DNA of 64,000 nt from Metallosphaera tengchongensis (GTDB lineage Archaea > Thermoproteota > Thermoprotei_A > Sulfolobales > Sulfolobaceae): NCBI RefSeq assembly GCF_013343295.1, contig NZ_CP049074.1, forward strand, positions 601,501 through 665,500, given 5' to 3'. Of this stretch, positions 31,124 through 39,856 are shown one piece after another; the stretch's first letter is position 1; every line of letters starts with the position of its first letter. Made by a program: the position numbers and the translations under genes. Below the pieces are notes generated by a model that was not told where the DNA came from, searched no databases, and saw only the letters and a list, made by a program, of their open reading frames with translations.

Positions 31124-31397
31124 AGTGTTGGGAGATCTCTACTCCGTAATACAGAAGAGGTTGAAGGAGATGCCTGAACAAAGCTATACCGCCTCCTTAG
31201 TAAGGAAAGGGAAACATTACGTAGCGAGGAAAGTGGGTGAAGAAGCTGTAGAAGTAGTAACGGCGTCCCTAGCTGAGGGGAGGGAGAGAGTGATAAGTGA
31301 GAGCGCAGACCTCCTTTACCACCTTCTGGTTCTTTTGGCTCTAGATGGGATATCCCTAGATGAAGTATACGCTGAATTAAGGAGGAGAATGAGATGA
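31116..31397 (+). CDS. hisE: Phosphoribosyl-ATP pyrophosphatase
   Basis: Second step of histidine synthesis (EC 3.6.1.31), about 93 residues from the ATG at 31116 (MSEVLGDLYSVI). The MazG-like metal-binding helix GEEAVEVVTASL and the later ESADLLYHLLVLL helix define the family. An upstream GTG at 31107 is possible. In this operon hisE is separate from hisI. Confidence 0.93.
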   Translation: MSEVLGDLYSVIQKRLKEMPEQSYTASLVRKGKHYVARKVGEEAVEVVTASLAEGRERVISESADLLYHLLVLLALDGISLDEVYAELRRRMR

Positions 31398-31981
31398 AGG
31401 CAGTTGTGCTCAATTACGGTGTAGGTAACCTCTTCAGCATTTCCTCTGCTCTCAGGAAGCATGGACTTGAGGTAGAGATCCTCAACGAACCCAAAGAAGC
31501 TGACTTGGTAGTTTTGCCAGGAGTTGGCGCATTCAACGCTGTGGGTACTTTCCTTGAAAGATGGAGAGATGAGCTGAACGAATTAAGGAAATCAGGCACT
31601 CGCTTCCTGGGCGTGTGTCTCGGTATGCAGGTTCTATTTGAGGAAGGCAATGAAGGGGGTAGGACCAGAGGGTTAGGGTGGCTCCCTGGACGGGTAGACC
31701 TCTTGGTGAATGCCCCTAAGCTACCTCATATCGGATGGGACGTCCTGGTTGAGGGTACCCCATGTGAGATGAACGAAGGTCTGCAAGGGAAGTACGCCTA
31801 TTTCGTACACAGCTATGTAGCCTACACCCCTGAAAAACCAGCCATGACTTCGGTTTACGGAGTGGAGTTCCCTGCTCTAGTGTGCAAGGGTGAAGTCGTA
31901 GGGACTCAGTTCCATCCTGAGAAAAGCGGAGAGACAGGTAAAGTATTCTTTTCGAATTTAATGAGGTGGCTTAAGACATGA
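31394..31981 (+). CDS. hisH: Imidazole glycerol phosphate synthase glutaminase subunit
   Basis: Class I glutamine amidotransferase partner of HisF, 195 codons. The nucleophile is in LGVCLGMQVLFE (near residue 77) and the His-x-Glu pair in GTQFHPEKSG. The conserved VVLPGVGAF precedes them. It overlaps hisE and hisI by 4 nt each. Confidence 0.95.
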   Translation: MKAVVLNYGVGNLFSISSALRKHGLEVEILNEPKEADLVVLPGVGAFNAVGTFLERWRDELNELRKSGTRFLGVCLGMQVLFEEGNEGGRTRGLGWLPGRVDLLVNAPKLPHIGWDVLVEGTPCEMNEGLQGKYAYFVHSYVAYTPEKPAMTSVYGVEFPALVCKGEVVGTQFHPEKSGETGKVFFSNLMRWLKT

Positions 31982-32346
31982 GGTTGACCAGGAATGCTGC
32001 TGAAGCACTAGCTTCAAAATTGAGATACAGGCATGAAATGGACACGGTAATAGCTGTCCTTCAGCACCACGAGAGTAGAGAGGTTCTGATGGTGGGTAAC
32101 ATGAACAGGGAAGCTGTAATCCTGACCTTAACTACAGGCTTAGTACATTTTTGGTCCATATCAAGGGGAAAGATATGGTTGAAGGGAGAGACGAGCGGTC
32201 ATTATCAAGAGGTTCGAAAGGTCAAGGTGGACTGTGACGAAGATGCGCTTGTAATTGAGGTTATCCCTAAAGGTCCAACTTGTCATACTGGAAACCAATC
32301 CTGCTTTTACAGGAACTTGGAGGAATTAGGGTCGTCTGTATCGTGA
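31978..32346 (+). CDS. hisI: Phosphoribosyl-AMP cyclohydrolase
   Basis: Third step of histidine synthesis (EC 3.5.4.19), 122 codons. Zinc/magnesium ligands are seen in VKVDCDEDAL and in CHTGNQSCFY at the C-terminus. NREAVILTLTTGLVHFWSISR is the family core. Last gene of the operon; an inverted repeat follows 24 nt downstream. Confidence 0.94.
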   Translation: MRLTRNAAEALASKLRYRHEMDTVIAVLQHHESREVLMVGNMNREAVILTLTTGLVHFWSISRGKIWLKGETSGHYQEVRKVKVDCDEDALVIEVIPKGPTCHTGNQSCFYRNLEELGSSVS

Positions 32347-32369
32347 GATGAGAGTTTCATGGGATGATT

Positions 32370-32396
32370 TGTAACGAGTTGTTTACGCTCGTTACA
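32370..32396 (+). terminator. Perfect 9-bp inverted repeat after the his operon
   Basis: TGTAACGAG and CTCGTTACA are separated by 9 nt and followed by AT-rich sequence. Its place 24 nt after the hisI stop suggests a terminator or RNA-stabilising hairpin. A regulatory site for the next gene (start 32510) is less likely at 114 nt. Confidence 0.55.
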
Positions 32397-32509
32397 CAAT
32401 TTAACTTAATTTATGAATTGAATTATAATAAACTTAAGCGATTTAAATCATTCTAGGGCTTATTAGAAAAAAAGAATAAAACCTTTGTAGCTAATATGTT
32501 TCGATTGAA

Positions 32510-32911
32510 ATGACCGAGAAAACCATTGATAAGGAGGAATGGAAAAGGAAGCTCATGGAGGGCTTAAAGGAGGTTTACGATCCAGAAATTCCGGTTGACA
32601 TAGTGAACTTAGGCTTGATATATGATTTGAAAATATCTGATGAGGGGGATGTTTATCTCAAGTTGGGACTAACGGCCCCAGGTTGTCCTGTAGTTGATGA
32701 CCTGGTTTATACTGTTCAGGAGGTTGTAAAGGAGACAGTCCCAGCTAGGAATGTTGACGTGGACGTTGATATGGAGACTCAATGGTCCCCTCTAAAGATG
32801 ACAGCTGAGGGGAGGGATAAGTTTAAGAAGATTTACGGGTACGACATCGTTGAAATGTGGATACAGACTTATGGCATGCCCACTGAGGATCAAAAGGCAC
32901 AGTCGTCTTAG
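32510..32911 (+). CDS. MIP18/DUF59 iron-sulfur assembly factor (SufT-like)
   Basis: A 133-residue protein of the DUF59 family that helps iron-sulfur cluster assembly. The core is YDPEIPVDIVNLGLIYDL followed by LTAPGCPVVDDL with the family's reactive Cys. Unlike ApbC fusions it stands alone, followed by a short tail after the domain (about residue 110). The start is ATG in a clean intergenic context. Confidence 0.9.
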   Translation: MTEKTIDKEEWKRKLMEGLKEVYDPEIPVDIVNLGLIYDLKISDEGDVYLKLGLTAPGCPVVDDLVYTVQEVVKETVPARNVDVDVDMETQWSPLKMTAEGRDKFKKIYGYDIVEMWIQTYGMPTEDQKAQSS

Positions 32912-32970
32912 ACAAGGCAAACTGGGTTTAAGATAGTAGAAGATAAAACCCCGCACTATTTTTATGAGTT

Positions 32971-34338
32971 ATGTCTTGGAGTTTACTCGAGCTAATCCGA
33001 AACAATCCCGAGATCCTAATGGAGAGCCTTAAGAAAAGGAACATCGATCCCAAGATTGCAGAGAAAGCGTCTGAGTTGGATAGGAAATGGCGACAAACAC
33101 TCCAGGAAGTTGAGAGGTTGAGGCATGAGCATAATGTAGCTAGTTCCCAGATACCTAAACTGCCTCCTGAAGAAAGGAAAAAGAAAATCGAGGAGGTCAG
33201 GAGCCTTCTGTCCGTAATCGATGCCAAGGAGAAGGAGCTCGAGAGTATAGAGGAGGAGAGGGACAACCTCTTGAAGTCACTCCCGAACATTGTTCATGAG
33301 AGCGTCCCAATCGGTCCAGACGATAGCTACAACGTGCCAGTTAAGGTTTGGGGAAAGTTTCAGGTTTATGAGAAGGACGTTGAAGTTTTCCTAACACAGG
33401 TGAGAGGTCTTTCTCCCTCCTATGAGACCGTAAAACGGAAGCCAGCGGGTCATGCAGAGGAACTGGAATATGTATTAAGGTTAGCGAACACAATTAAGGC
33501 AGGGGAGATAGCAGGATCAAGGTTCTACTATCTCTTTGAGGATATAGTGTGGCTCGAGCAGGCTCTAATACTGTACGCATTGGACGTTGTAACCTCTAAG
33601 GGTTTCTCCCCGGTAGTCCCACCCTACATGTTAAGGGGTGAGGTAATTCAGTCGGTAATTGACATAGACACGTTTAAGGATGCCATATACAAGATCCAAG
33701 ACGAAGACCTTTACTTGATAGCTACCGCTGAGCACCCTATTGCTGCACTCTTCTTCAAGGAGGAGATTGAGTCGGAAAAGCTCCCTCTGAAATACGTAGG
33801 GCTTAGTCCTGCATTTAGAAAAGAAGCTGGGGCAGCAAATAAGGATCTTAAGGGGATATTTAGGGTTCATCAGTTCAACAAGGTGGAACAGTTCATCTTT
33901 TCCTTGCCGGAGGAGAGCTGGAAGTACCACGAAGAACTTCTTAGGAACGCAGAGGAGATATTCCAAGGCCTCGAGTTGCCCTACAGGATCGTTAACATAG
34001 CGTCAGGAGACTTAGGGGCATGTGCAGCAAAGAAGTATGATTTGGAGGTATGGATGCCAGCTCAAGCTAAATTCAGGGAGATGGTGAGCTGTAGTAACTG
34101 TACAGATTGGCAGGCTTTCAGAATGAAGATAAGGTTTGTCGACAGGAAAAATAACAGGAAGGGATACGTCCACACGCTAAATAGCACCGCAATAGCGACA
34201 ACAAGGGCTATAACTGCCATCCTTGAGAACAATCAACAGGAGGACGGTTCAGTGATAATTCCAAAGGTACTGAGACCCTATCTAGAGAGGTTTCAAAAAG
34301 CTCCCAAGGACGTCATTTCACCTAGGAAAAAAACTTAA
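32971..34338 (+). CDS. serS: Seryl-tRNA synthetase
   Basis: Class II synthetase for tRNA-Ser (EC 6.1.1.11), 455 codons, of the common bacterial/eukaryal type and not the rare methanogenic one. It has an N-terminal tRNA-binding coiled coil (about residues 25-105), motif 2 [24 protein letters not shown], and motif 3 [17 protein letters not shown]. It converges with the radical SAM gene and overlaps it by 4 nt. Confidence 0.96.
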   Translation: MSWSLLELIRNNPEILMESLKKRNIDPKIAEKASELDRKWRQTLQEVERLRHEHNVASSQIPKLPPEERKKKIEEVRSLLSVIDAKEKELESIEEERDNLLKSLPNIVHESVPIGPDDSYNVPVKVWGKFQVYEKDVEVFLTQVRGLSPSYETVKRKPAGHAEELEYVLRLANTIKAGEIAGSRFYYLFEDIVWLEQALILYALDVVTSKGFSPVVPPYMLRGEVIQSVIDIDTFKDAIYKIQDEDLYLIATAEHPIAALFFKEEIESEKLPLKYVGLSPAFRKEAGAANKDLKGIFRVHQFNKVEQFIFSLPEESWKYHEELLRNAEEIFQGLELPYRIVNIASGDLGACAAKKYDLEVWMPAQAKFREMVSCSNCTDWQAFRMKIRFVDRKNNRKGYVHTLNSTAIATTRAITAILENNQQEDGSVIIPKVLRPYLERFQKAPKDVISPRKKT

Positions 34339-35855
34339 GCCTTCATTTGAGACTCTAGCCAAGCCTCGACTTCTTTCATTCTCTTCTTCGCCATTCTCAA
34401 GAATATCTTCAGTATCGCCCTAACGGGGTAGTACACGGGTCCCTTCATGTAGAACTGGTTTAGTATGTTCTCCGCCCAGTACACATCGTGCCAGAACACC
34501 CTCTTGTACAGTTCTATATGAGATGGACTGAGCTGTATCCTAGTGAACCAGTCCTTGTTCTTGAAGTAACCCATAGGTACGAAGAACATAGGTACCAAAA
34601 TACTCCTGAAGGGCTTTAGGTTGTCCACTAGTTCAATTGTCCTATTCACATCGTCCTCTTTCTCCTCAGGAAGACCAACTATCATCGTGCCTGCAGGTAC
34701 GATGTTATGCTCATGCATTATCTTAAACGCCTCTTCAACAGTCTCAGGGTAGCTCTCCGGCTTGTACGGAGCTGACTTCGCAGGCATTATCTCCTTGGCT
34801 AACCTAGGGGATCCGGTCTCTATTCCCACCTCAACCCCGAGGTAGTTCTGGGAACCGTTTTCGTAAATGATCTCAGATAGTTTTGAGATTAAGCCGTACT
34901 TCTCCTCAGAGAACCTTATTGCTGCTAAGCTAGCGTGACTCCAGGCAATAGTCTTATAGTACTTCTTGACCATCTTGTGGAGTTTTATGAGTGGCTCAGG
35001 TCTAGGCATTATTCCTACCGCCCCGTAGAACAATACATCATCGCTGTGGATTACTCCATGCCTGACTCCTGCCCTTACGTTGACTTGCAGCTCTCTCTCA
35101 ATTTTCTCCAATGGATAATACCTTGTGGGCCTCAAAGTGACCGAGCAGAACCTGCAGGATCTCGCGCATCCTCTCATTATCTCGATAAGCCCGTTAACGC
35201 TGGCTCCCTTAATGTCAGGTATGTCCTCTATTCCTGGGACGTCCTCTCCACTGACGTACATATATCTTGGCAGATCTTGGTTGTCAAGGATCATCTGAGC
35301 CAACTTCCCTATGACCCTCTCTGCCTCTCCGTCCACAAGGGTGTCAATCCCGACTTTTTCAATCATATCTTCCCTCCACAACCACTGCCATACTGAAGGT
35401 CCTCCAGCGATCATCTTTACTCCCCTCTTCTTTGCCTGTTGGACTTCCTCCTTGTTCACCAGCTCCTGGAAGCTCTTGTAGTTAGTCGGCTCCTTCTTTG
35501 TTATCCCCCACCAGGTTGACGATGGTGGTCCGAACGCGAAGTAGTCGTGGTGAGAGAACATCAGAGCTTTGGCATTCTTTAGGTGGGGGGCCAGGTGGTC
35601 TGGGTCTATGATCGCAGCTTTGAACCCCTCCTCTATGAGCTTGGCCTCCACCTTTCTCATTCCATAGGGTGCTTCCCAGGGTCTGCCAAGTTCATCGGTC
35701 TTCATTTTGGGACACGCTAACCACTTCCAGGCGGACTCCGGGACACCGACAGCAGGTCCAGTACCTAGGAAACCTAGAAACTCTTTACCGTGATGGTTTG
35801 TCATCAAACATCTGTCAGTGGTTATTATGAAATCGAATGTCTCCAACGTTAGCAC
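34335..35855 (-). CDS. B12-binding-type radical SAM protein
   Basis: A 506-residue radical SAM enzyme. Residues about 60-190 resemble a cobalamin-binding Rossmann domain ending in [11 protein letters not shown] and [12 protein letters not shown], but no clear D-x-H-x-x-G motif is seen. The cluster motif is [10 protein letters not shown] (C-x3-C-x2-C, about residue 230), followed by a TIM-barrel with [11 protein letters not shown]. Lipid-modifying enzymes of Sulfolobales (GDGT ring and calditol synthases) are in this broad class, but the substrate here cannot be told by eye. GTG start with a 5-nt gap from the upstream small gene. Confidence 0.85.
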   Translation of the reverse strand: MLTLETFDFIITTDRCLMTNHHGKEFLGFLGTGPAVGVPESAWKWLACPKMKTDELGRPWEAPYGMRKVEAKLIEEGFKAAIIDPDHLAPHLKNAKALMFSHHDYFAFGPPSSTWWGITKKEPTNYKSFQELVNKEEVQQAKKRGVKMIAGGPSVWQWLWREDMIEKVGIDTLVDGEAERVIGKLAQMILDNQDLPRYMYVSGEDVPGIEDIPDIKGASVNGLIEIMRGCARSCRFCSVTLRPTRYYPLEKIERELQVNVRAGVRHGVIHSDDVLFYGAVGIMPRPEPLIKLHKMVKKYYKTIAWSHASLAAIRFSEEKYGLISKLSEIIYENGSQNYLGVEVGIETGSPRLAKEIMPAKSAPYKPESYPETVEEAFKIMHEHNIVPAGTMIVGLPEEKEDDVNRTIELVDNLKPFRSILVPMFFVPMGYFKNKDWFTRIQLSPSHIELYKRVFWHDVYWAENILNQFYMKGPVYYPVRAILKIFLRMAKKRMKEVEAWLESQMKA

Positions 35856-35860
35856 CCCTT

Positions 35861-36088
35861 TCAGAGGGAGCTAAGGAGCTTTTTCAAGTCGGCATCCATG
35901 TTCTTTCTATCTATGGTCTTATATGTGCTGACGTCAATACTCCAGTTGTCCCCCTCAGCTGTCTGGGCCGATTTTAGGACTCCCACGGTGTAAATTCTCT
36001 CTCCCTTCTCGCTCTTCAGCTCCTCTATAACAAGCTCGTTTCTCCCACGCCTCAAGAGATACTTGTTTGTAGTTTCTGAGATTCTCAT
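35861..36088 (-). CDS. Small conserved hypothetical protein, 75 aa
   Basis: A 75-residue beta-rich protein ([20 protein letters not shown]) with no recognised domain, signal or cysteine. It lies 5 nt upstream of the radical SAM gene in the same direction, so the two are probably cotranscribed and it may be an accessory or chaperone-like partner; that role is inference. Confidence 0.6.
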   Translation of the reverse strand: MRISETTNKYLLRRGRNELVIEELKSEKGERIYTVGVLKSAQTAEGDNWSIDVSTYKTIDRKNMDADLKKLLSSL

Positions 36089-36186
36089 AAGCTAATGAAT
36101 AATGAGATTGATAATATAATGTTTACGGTGTTAAAGCAAAGTTAATCGGTTAATATTCAGTCACTAAATAATCTGGAGAAGTCCAA

Positions 36187-36492
36187 CTACTCCTCTTCGT
36201 GTTCTTCAGATCCCTCAAGCTCGTCTCTAAGTAGATCCAAACCTATTTCCTTATAGTACTCTTCCCTCTCCTGCTCCCACTCGTCATCCTCTCTTCTTCT
36301 TCCCTCATTCTCGCTCACGATGGATGTAGTCAACACCTTATTGGACTTGGATTTGTTCTCCTTAATCTGGTACGCCTTCTTAGACTTCTTATCTAAGGGT
36401 TCCTCATATCCGCACTTTTTGCACTTCAGTACCTCCTTACCGTCTTTCTTTACAGGCACCATAACTCCTCCATCCATGGGACAGAACTTCAG
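36187..36492 (-). CDS. Zinc-ribbon protein of the TFS/RpoM N-terminal type, with near-cognate (CTG) start
   Basis: The product, read from CTG 36492, begins (M)[15 protein letters not shown] and continues [10 protein letters not shown], the RPB9/TFS-type N-terminal zinc ribbon. The second ligand of the first knuckle is Asp where Cys is usual. The remainder is Lys-rich then strongly acidic (ending EGSEEHEEE) and lacks the TFIIS-like C-terminal ribbon with its catalytic DE, so it is not a cleavage factor. The first canonical start is ATG 36477, which would delete KFCP. GGTGA lies 6 nt before the CTG. A role with RNA polymerase is a guess. Confidence 0.65.
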   Translation of the reverse strand: MKFCPMDGGVMVPVKKDGKEVLKCKKCGYEEPLDKKSKKAYQIKENKSKSNKVLTTSIVSENEGRRREDDEWEQEREEYYKEIGLDLLRDELEGSEEHEEE

Positions 36493-36611
36493 ATCAGTTC
36501 ACCATAATATAGGTAAGCCCTTCAAATGCTATTTAAGGATTTTGGATAACATGAGTTTTGGAGAATTTCAAGAACTCTGCCTGTGGAAAGTTGAAAGATA
36601 GGACACTAAGC

Positions 36612-36932
36612 TTAGATGGAGCATGGAGGCAATCCAAATATCCTCCTAGTCTTGGAACACAGTATACAAAAGCTAATCTCCTCTATTTTCTCCCCAGAGG
36701 CTATCCTGTAAGCTAGAGCCTCTAACATATCTCCCACCTCAGGGTCATTAAATATCATCTTCAATTTTTCTTCGTTTTTAACTCTCTTTTCGTAAGAGGT
36801 GGCTGACAGACCAACTATTTTAGTTGACTTTTTGACAGGAATTCCTCTCTCTACCAATTTCCTGATCAAGGCGACCCTTAAGTTTGGTATTACAACGTTA
36901 AATGCCTGCTCGCATGGTGTCTCCCACTTCAT
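36612..36932 (-). CDS. Cys-rich HTH transcriptional regulator (COG2522-like)
   Basis: About 106 residues from the ATG at 36932 (MKWETPCEQAFNVVIPNL); the frame extends 24 nt further. An XRE-like helix-turn-helix is at about residues 20-55 (KKSTKIVGLSATSYEKRV). Cysteines are placed at PCE near the start and CILC...C at the end, suggesting a metal or thiol-sensing site. It is paralogous to the gene at 58796. A TTAAC-N3-GTTAA palindrome lies at 36994-37006, upstream. Confidence 0.75.
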   Translation of the reverse strand: MKWETPCEQAFNVVIPNLRVALIRKLVERGIPVKKSTKIVGLSATSYEKRVKNEEKLKMIFNDPEVGDMLEALAYRIASGEKIEEISFCILCSKTRRIFGLPPCSI

Positions 36933-36993
36933 GTTATGAACTGTGTTTAGAAACAAAATATCTATTTCCTGAGAATATTGGGCTAAGGCTATG

Positions 36994-37006
36994 TTAACAC
37001 TGTTAA
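36994..37006. promoter_or_regulatory. TTAAC-N3-GTTAA palindrome upstream of the Cys-rich regulator
   Basis: TTAACACTGTTAA is a perfect inverted repeat with a 3-nt centre, 62 nt upstream of the regulator's ATG. A related GTGTTAAC sequence lies between the TATA box and the start of the paralogous gene at 58796. It is a candidate autoregulatory site. Confidence 0.3.
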
Positions 37007-37181
37007 ATTTTTGGTGCGTCCTCTCGTACCAAATATTAAGTTAACTGAGGGATGGGGAGACCCAATCGGAGGGTAGGTCATGTCCCTTTAAATAAATTTA
37101 TTCTATCCTTGTATATCTATCCCTGAATTAAATCATTAATATCATTAACTCACTTAACCACTTTTATCTAATATTCCGTAC

Positions 37182-37255
37182 ATATATATACATTTTTATG
37201 TGAAAGTATGTACTTTCATATTGTTCTAAACATTAATATATATACATTTTTTAAG
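37182..37255. promoter_or_regulatory. Operator/promoter array upstream of the Lrs14-like regulator
   Basis: The 332-nt gene-free stretch 36957-37288 is very AT-rich. Two identical 16-mers, ATATATATACATTTTT (37182-37197 and 37236-37251), flank a palindrome TGAAAGTA-TG-TACTTTCA (37201-37218). A TATA-like TTTTTTAAG (37247-37255) lies about 37 nt before the ATG at 37289. Winged-helix regulators of this family often repress their own promoters, so this is a likely autoregulatory site. No other gene was found in the stretch. Confidence 0.5.
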
Positions 37256-37288
37256 TTAGTAAAGTAAAGAGGTATCTAGTGAGTTAGA

Positions 37289-37684
37289 ATGAATAAGACG
37301 GTCAATAAGATAAGATTTCCAGACGGGAGAGAAGTGGACGTACAGGACGTAATTGCTTTCCTATATGGGCTCTCTAGAAGTGATGTTGAGGTCCTGCACT
37401 TACTGATGTGCAAAGGTGAGAAAATGTCTACGGACGATCTGGCCAATTCGTTAAAAGTAACTAAAGCTTCCATAAGTAAGTCCATAAATAACCTGTTGTA
37501 TAAGGGGCTTATCAATAGAGAGAAAGTAACTGATGATGAAAAAAGGAAAGGGAGGCCTGCGTACTTGTATTGGGTAGTTAAGGAAGAACTTTACGAAAGA
37601 GTCACTCAGGATATGGAAAAACTGGCTCAATTGATGAAGTCTGAGTTCAAGACCCATGTAGCACTGGCTGTTGCTGTGAGTTAA
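37289..37684 (+). CDS. Lrs14-like winged-helix transcriptional regulator
   Basis: A 131-residue DNA-binding protein. The winged helix spans about residues 30-95 with recognition helix SLKVTKASISKSINNLLYKG and the wing EKVTDDEKRKGRPAYLYWV, typical of Sulfolobales Lrs14/TrmB-like regulators such as those controlling motility and biofilm. A C-terminal helix probably dimerises. It converges with the next gene, overlapping by 4 nt. Which Lrs14 paralogue it is cannot be decided. Confidence 0.75.
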   Translation: MNKTVNKIRFPDGREVDVQDVIAFLYGLSRSDVEVLHLLMCKGEKMSTDDLANSLKVTKASISKSINNLLYKGLINREKVTDDEKRKGRPAYLYWVVKEELYERVTQDMEKLAQLMKSEFKTHVALAVAVS

Positions 37685-38004
37685 GTCTGTCCCTTTTCCT
37701 CCACGTTCTGAGCGTTTTGTGTCTGCTTTTGTTCATCCTTCTTTTCAGCTTTTTCCTCCTTTTTAGGTTCCTGTTTCTTAGGTTTTACTATTCTATTTTT
37801 TCTTATCTCAAACTCGTAAGTACTCGACTGAGAGGAGCACTGGATCCTTATTTTATCGTTCTCCTCGGTCCACTTACATTCCCCTTCCGTTAGCGACCTT
37901 ACGTATTCCTTAGCGAACTTAAGATGTCTATATTTTCGTTTAAAAGTAGTAGTTTTACCATTTTTCTCCAATTTGCCCTCAACTTCGTACTTAACAACCT
38001 TCAT
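37681..38004 (-). CDS. Conserved hypothetical protein with Lys/Glu/Gln-rich tail, 107 aa
   Basis: The N-terminal 75 residues (MKVVKYEVEGKLEKNGK) form a predicted small alpha/beta domain. The tail from about residue 75 is low-complexity and highly charged (KPKKQEPKKEEKAEKKDEQK), likely disordered. No family was recognised. It converges with the Lrs14-like gene and is divergent from the FUN14-like gene. Confidence 0.6.
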   Translation of the reverse strand: MKVVKYEVEGKLEKNGKTTTFKRKYRHLKFAKEYVRSLTEGECKWTEENDKIRIQCSSQSSTYEFEIRKNRIVKPKKQEPKKEEKAEKKDEQKQTQNAQNVEEKGQT

Positions 38005-38064
38005 GCGGTTAGATTATAGTCACAAAGATTAAAAGTCACCTATCTTATAGTTATTAGATTGGAA

Positions 38065-38358
38065 ATGGTTGGAATAACTGAAACTTCAGTTTTGTCGCTT
38101 GTGATAGCATTCGTGCTGGGGTTGCTGATAGGTTTGCTTATAAAGAAAGTCGTACAAATAGGTATAATTCTACTAGCTATCATTGTAATCCTTGTAGCTG
38201 TTGGTGCGCTCTCCCCTACAACCGTTGAGCACGCTTTAATGCAGCTGGGTCAAAGTGCAACTCAAGCCGAAGGCAAGGTAAGCGGGTATCTCAATCTTCT
38301 ACCGTATAACTCTATAGTTTTCATAATTGGCTTAGTTATAGGCTTGGTTAAAGGTTAA
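38065..38358 (+). CDS. Small membrane protein, FUN14-like
   Basis: About 97 residues with three hydrophobic segments. The first two are joined by LIGLLIKKVV (about residues 20-30), the Gly-spaced helix followed by KK being typical of the FUN14 family, and the last ends IGLVIGLVKG. No soluble domain is present. The ATG at 38065 is preferred; a TTG 6 nt upstream is possible. The family function in archaea is unknown. Confidence 0.6.
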   Translation: MVGITETSVLSLVIAFVLGLLIGLLIKKVVQIGIILLAIIVILVAVGALSPTTVEHALMQLGQSATQAEGKVSGYLNLLPYNSIVFIIGLVIGLVKG

Positions 38359-38402
38359 GGAAAAGAAAACGCCTCAGAGAAAATTTACACTTTTTAGGGA
38401 AT

Positions 38403-38873
38403 TCAAACCTTTACTCTGGGATCTTCCTTTACTGAGTTTAGGACTATGCTGGTATAGGTTCTCTCTACCTTAGAGTTCTTTAATAGCTGTTTGAGAAAGA
38501 CATCCAGGTCCTCCACACTTTTGAATTTGGCTATGAGAACCACATCATACTCTCCCACAACGTCGTACACGGCAACAATGTTGTCGGTGTTCGCGATCTC
38601 TTTCTCGAACTCCACCAAGTACTTGCCATTCACCTTAACCATTATAATAGCTGAAAGTGAATAGCCCAACTTAGTGTAATCGACCAAAGCTGTGAATCCT
38701 CTAATTACTCCTTCCTGAATTAGTCTGGTTAGTCTGTTGTGAAGGGTAGCAGGGGAGACGTTCATTTCTTCAGAAAGTCTCCTTAAGCTAACCCTAGAGT
38801 CCCTCAACAGCTCTATAAGCAACCTTCTGTCAACAGTATCTAGGTCCACCTTCCTCTTGTTACTGTTGGACAT
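38403..38873 (-). CDS. Lrp/AsnC-family transcriptional regulator
   Basis: A 156-residue regulator with an N-terminal winged HTH ([27 protein letters not shown]...[12 protein letters not shown], residues about 10-60) and a C-terminal RAM/ACT-like ligand domain ([17 protein letters not shown], about residue 105). It is a local or global regulator of amino-acid metabolism by family; the effector is unknown. It is followed on the plus strand by T-rich spacer shared with the FUN14-like gene. Confidence 0.92.
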   Translation of the reverse strand: MSNSNKRKVDLDTVDRRLLIELLRDSRVSLRRLSEEMNVSPATLHNRLTRLIQEGVIRGFTALVDYTKLGYSLSAIIMVKVNGKYLVEFEKEIANTDNIVAVYDVVGEYDVVLIAKFKSVEDLDVFLKQLLKNSKVERTYTSIVLNSVKEDPRVKV

Positions 38874-38931
38874 CTATATCATATTAACATTTACGAAGGG
38901 AATAAAAACTTTTCAGTATCCACAGGATTTG

Positions 38932-39534
38932 TCATACAATCTTTACTTGAGATATACCAGTAATAATTAGTTGGACACCAAAGGCAGCTATTATGATCGC
39001 CGTGAACCTTCCTGCTGCGACTGTACCAGTTCTCCCCAGGACCTTTATTAAGAGTGGACCGGTCAGTAGAACCAAATATGTCAGGAGGGCTGCAATCATG
39101 CTTCCCACGGCTAGCTCTAGAACGCTGTTCTGAACAGACAACGATACCAACGCAGTCATAGTTCCAGGGCCCACTATCAGTGGGGTCGCTATGGGAGTAA
39201 CTACCGCCTCCTCCAGCCTCTTTGAGAGGAACTTCAACTGTTGAAAACCACCTAGGGTATCTATACCCAGGTAGACTAGGAGTATGCCTCCGCCTATTTC
39301 GAGGGAGTACGGTTGTATACCCAGGAACAGGAGTATGAACCTCCCTATAACGGAGAATATCAGCACTAGGATGACAACAGCCACTTCAACCTTGTTGACT
39401 AGATAGGTCCATTTCATGTTCTCTCCTCCCTGGGTAGCTTCCTCAAAAATGGAGAGGATGTATGGGATAATAGAGAATGGATCCATTACAGCAAAAACCT
39501 TAATCGCTATAACAAGGATATTATCTAAACTCAT
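38932..39534 (-). CDS. MarC-family integral membrane protein
   Basis: A 200-residue membrane protein with six predicted helices. The family features [15 protein letters not shown], the [16 protein letters not shown] region and [17 protein letters not shown] are clear. The transport function of MarC proteins is not established. It is the last gene of the minus-strand run that begins with pyrB, overlapping the upstream gene by 14 nt. Confidence 0.9.
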   Translation of the reverse strand: MSLDNILVIAIKVFAVMDPFSIIPYILSIFEEATQGGENMKWTYLVNKVEVAVVILVLIFSVIGRFILLFLGIQPYSLEIGGGILLVYLGIDTLGGFQQLKFLSKRLEEAVVTPIATPLIVGPGTMTALVSLSVQNSVLELAVGSMIAALLTYLVLLTGPLLIKVLGRTGTVAAGRFTAIIIAAFGVQLIITGISQVKIV

Positions 39535-39856
39535 TATCCAACACGGACAGAATTTCAGCTAGTATCTTCTTTTTATCGTCATTGTTCTCCGTGGTTACTA
39601 AAGAAATTACCTTGGAGAGAACCTTGTATAGGGTTGCAACCTCCTTCCTGTAAAGATCTCTCTCTTCTTCCAGCTCCTTAACCTTGGCCTCTAAACTTTG
39701 ATAGTTAACGTAGAGCTCCCCTAAGACGGACTCGAGGTCGTTTTCTCCATGGTGCTCATGGTTGTGCTCATGATGTTCGTGCGAACTCTCGACCTCTCTC
39801 TGGATCTCCGCAAGATCCTCATCAGTTTTGGGAAGTTTGTCAATTCTGAGTTTCAT
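39521..39856 (-). CDS. Coiled-coil protein with His-rich segment, 111 aa
   Basis: No known family was recognised. Residues about 24-40 are His-rich ([17 protein letters not shown]), a possible metal-binding loop, followed by a coiled coil (about 45-105, [20 protein letters not shown]). It overlaps the upstream 97-aa gene by 17 nt and marC by 14 nt, so it is part of the extended pyr transcription unit. Confidence 0.65.
   Translation of the reverse strand: MKLRIDKLPKTDEDLAEIQREVESSHEHHEHNHEHHGENDLESVLGELYVNYQSLEAKVKELEEERDLYRKEVATLYKVLSKVISLVTTENNDDKKKILAEILSVLDNEFR

Noticed and set aside
32341-32400. ATGA/GATGATT sequences resembling C/D box sRNA C boxes
   Set aside because: No properly spaced CUGA D boxes accompany them.
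36957-37288. Possible replication origin in the AT-rich repeat region
   Set aside because: There is one palindrome and one 16-mer pair but no ORB-like elements or adjacent initiator gene; a regulator promoter explains it better.
39521-39856. His-rich stretch as a sign of a nickel chaperone (HypB/SlyD-like)
   Set aside because: No GTPase or isomerase domain is present; only a coiled coil accompanies the His-rich loop.
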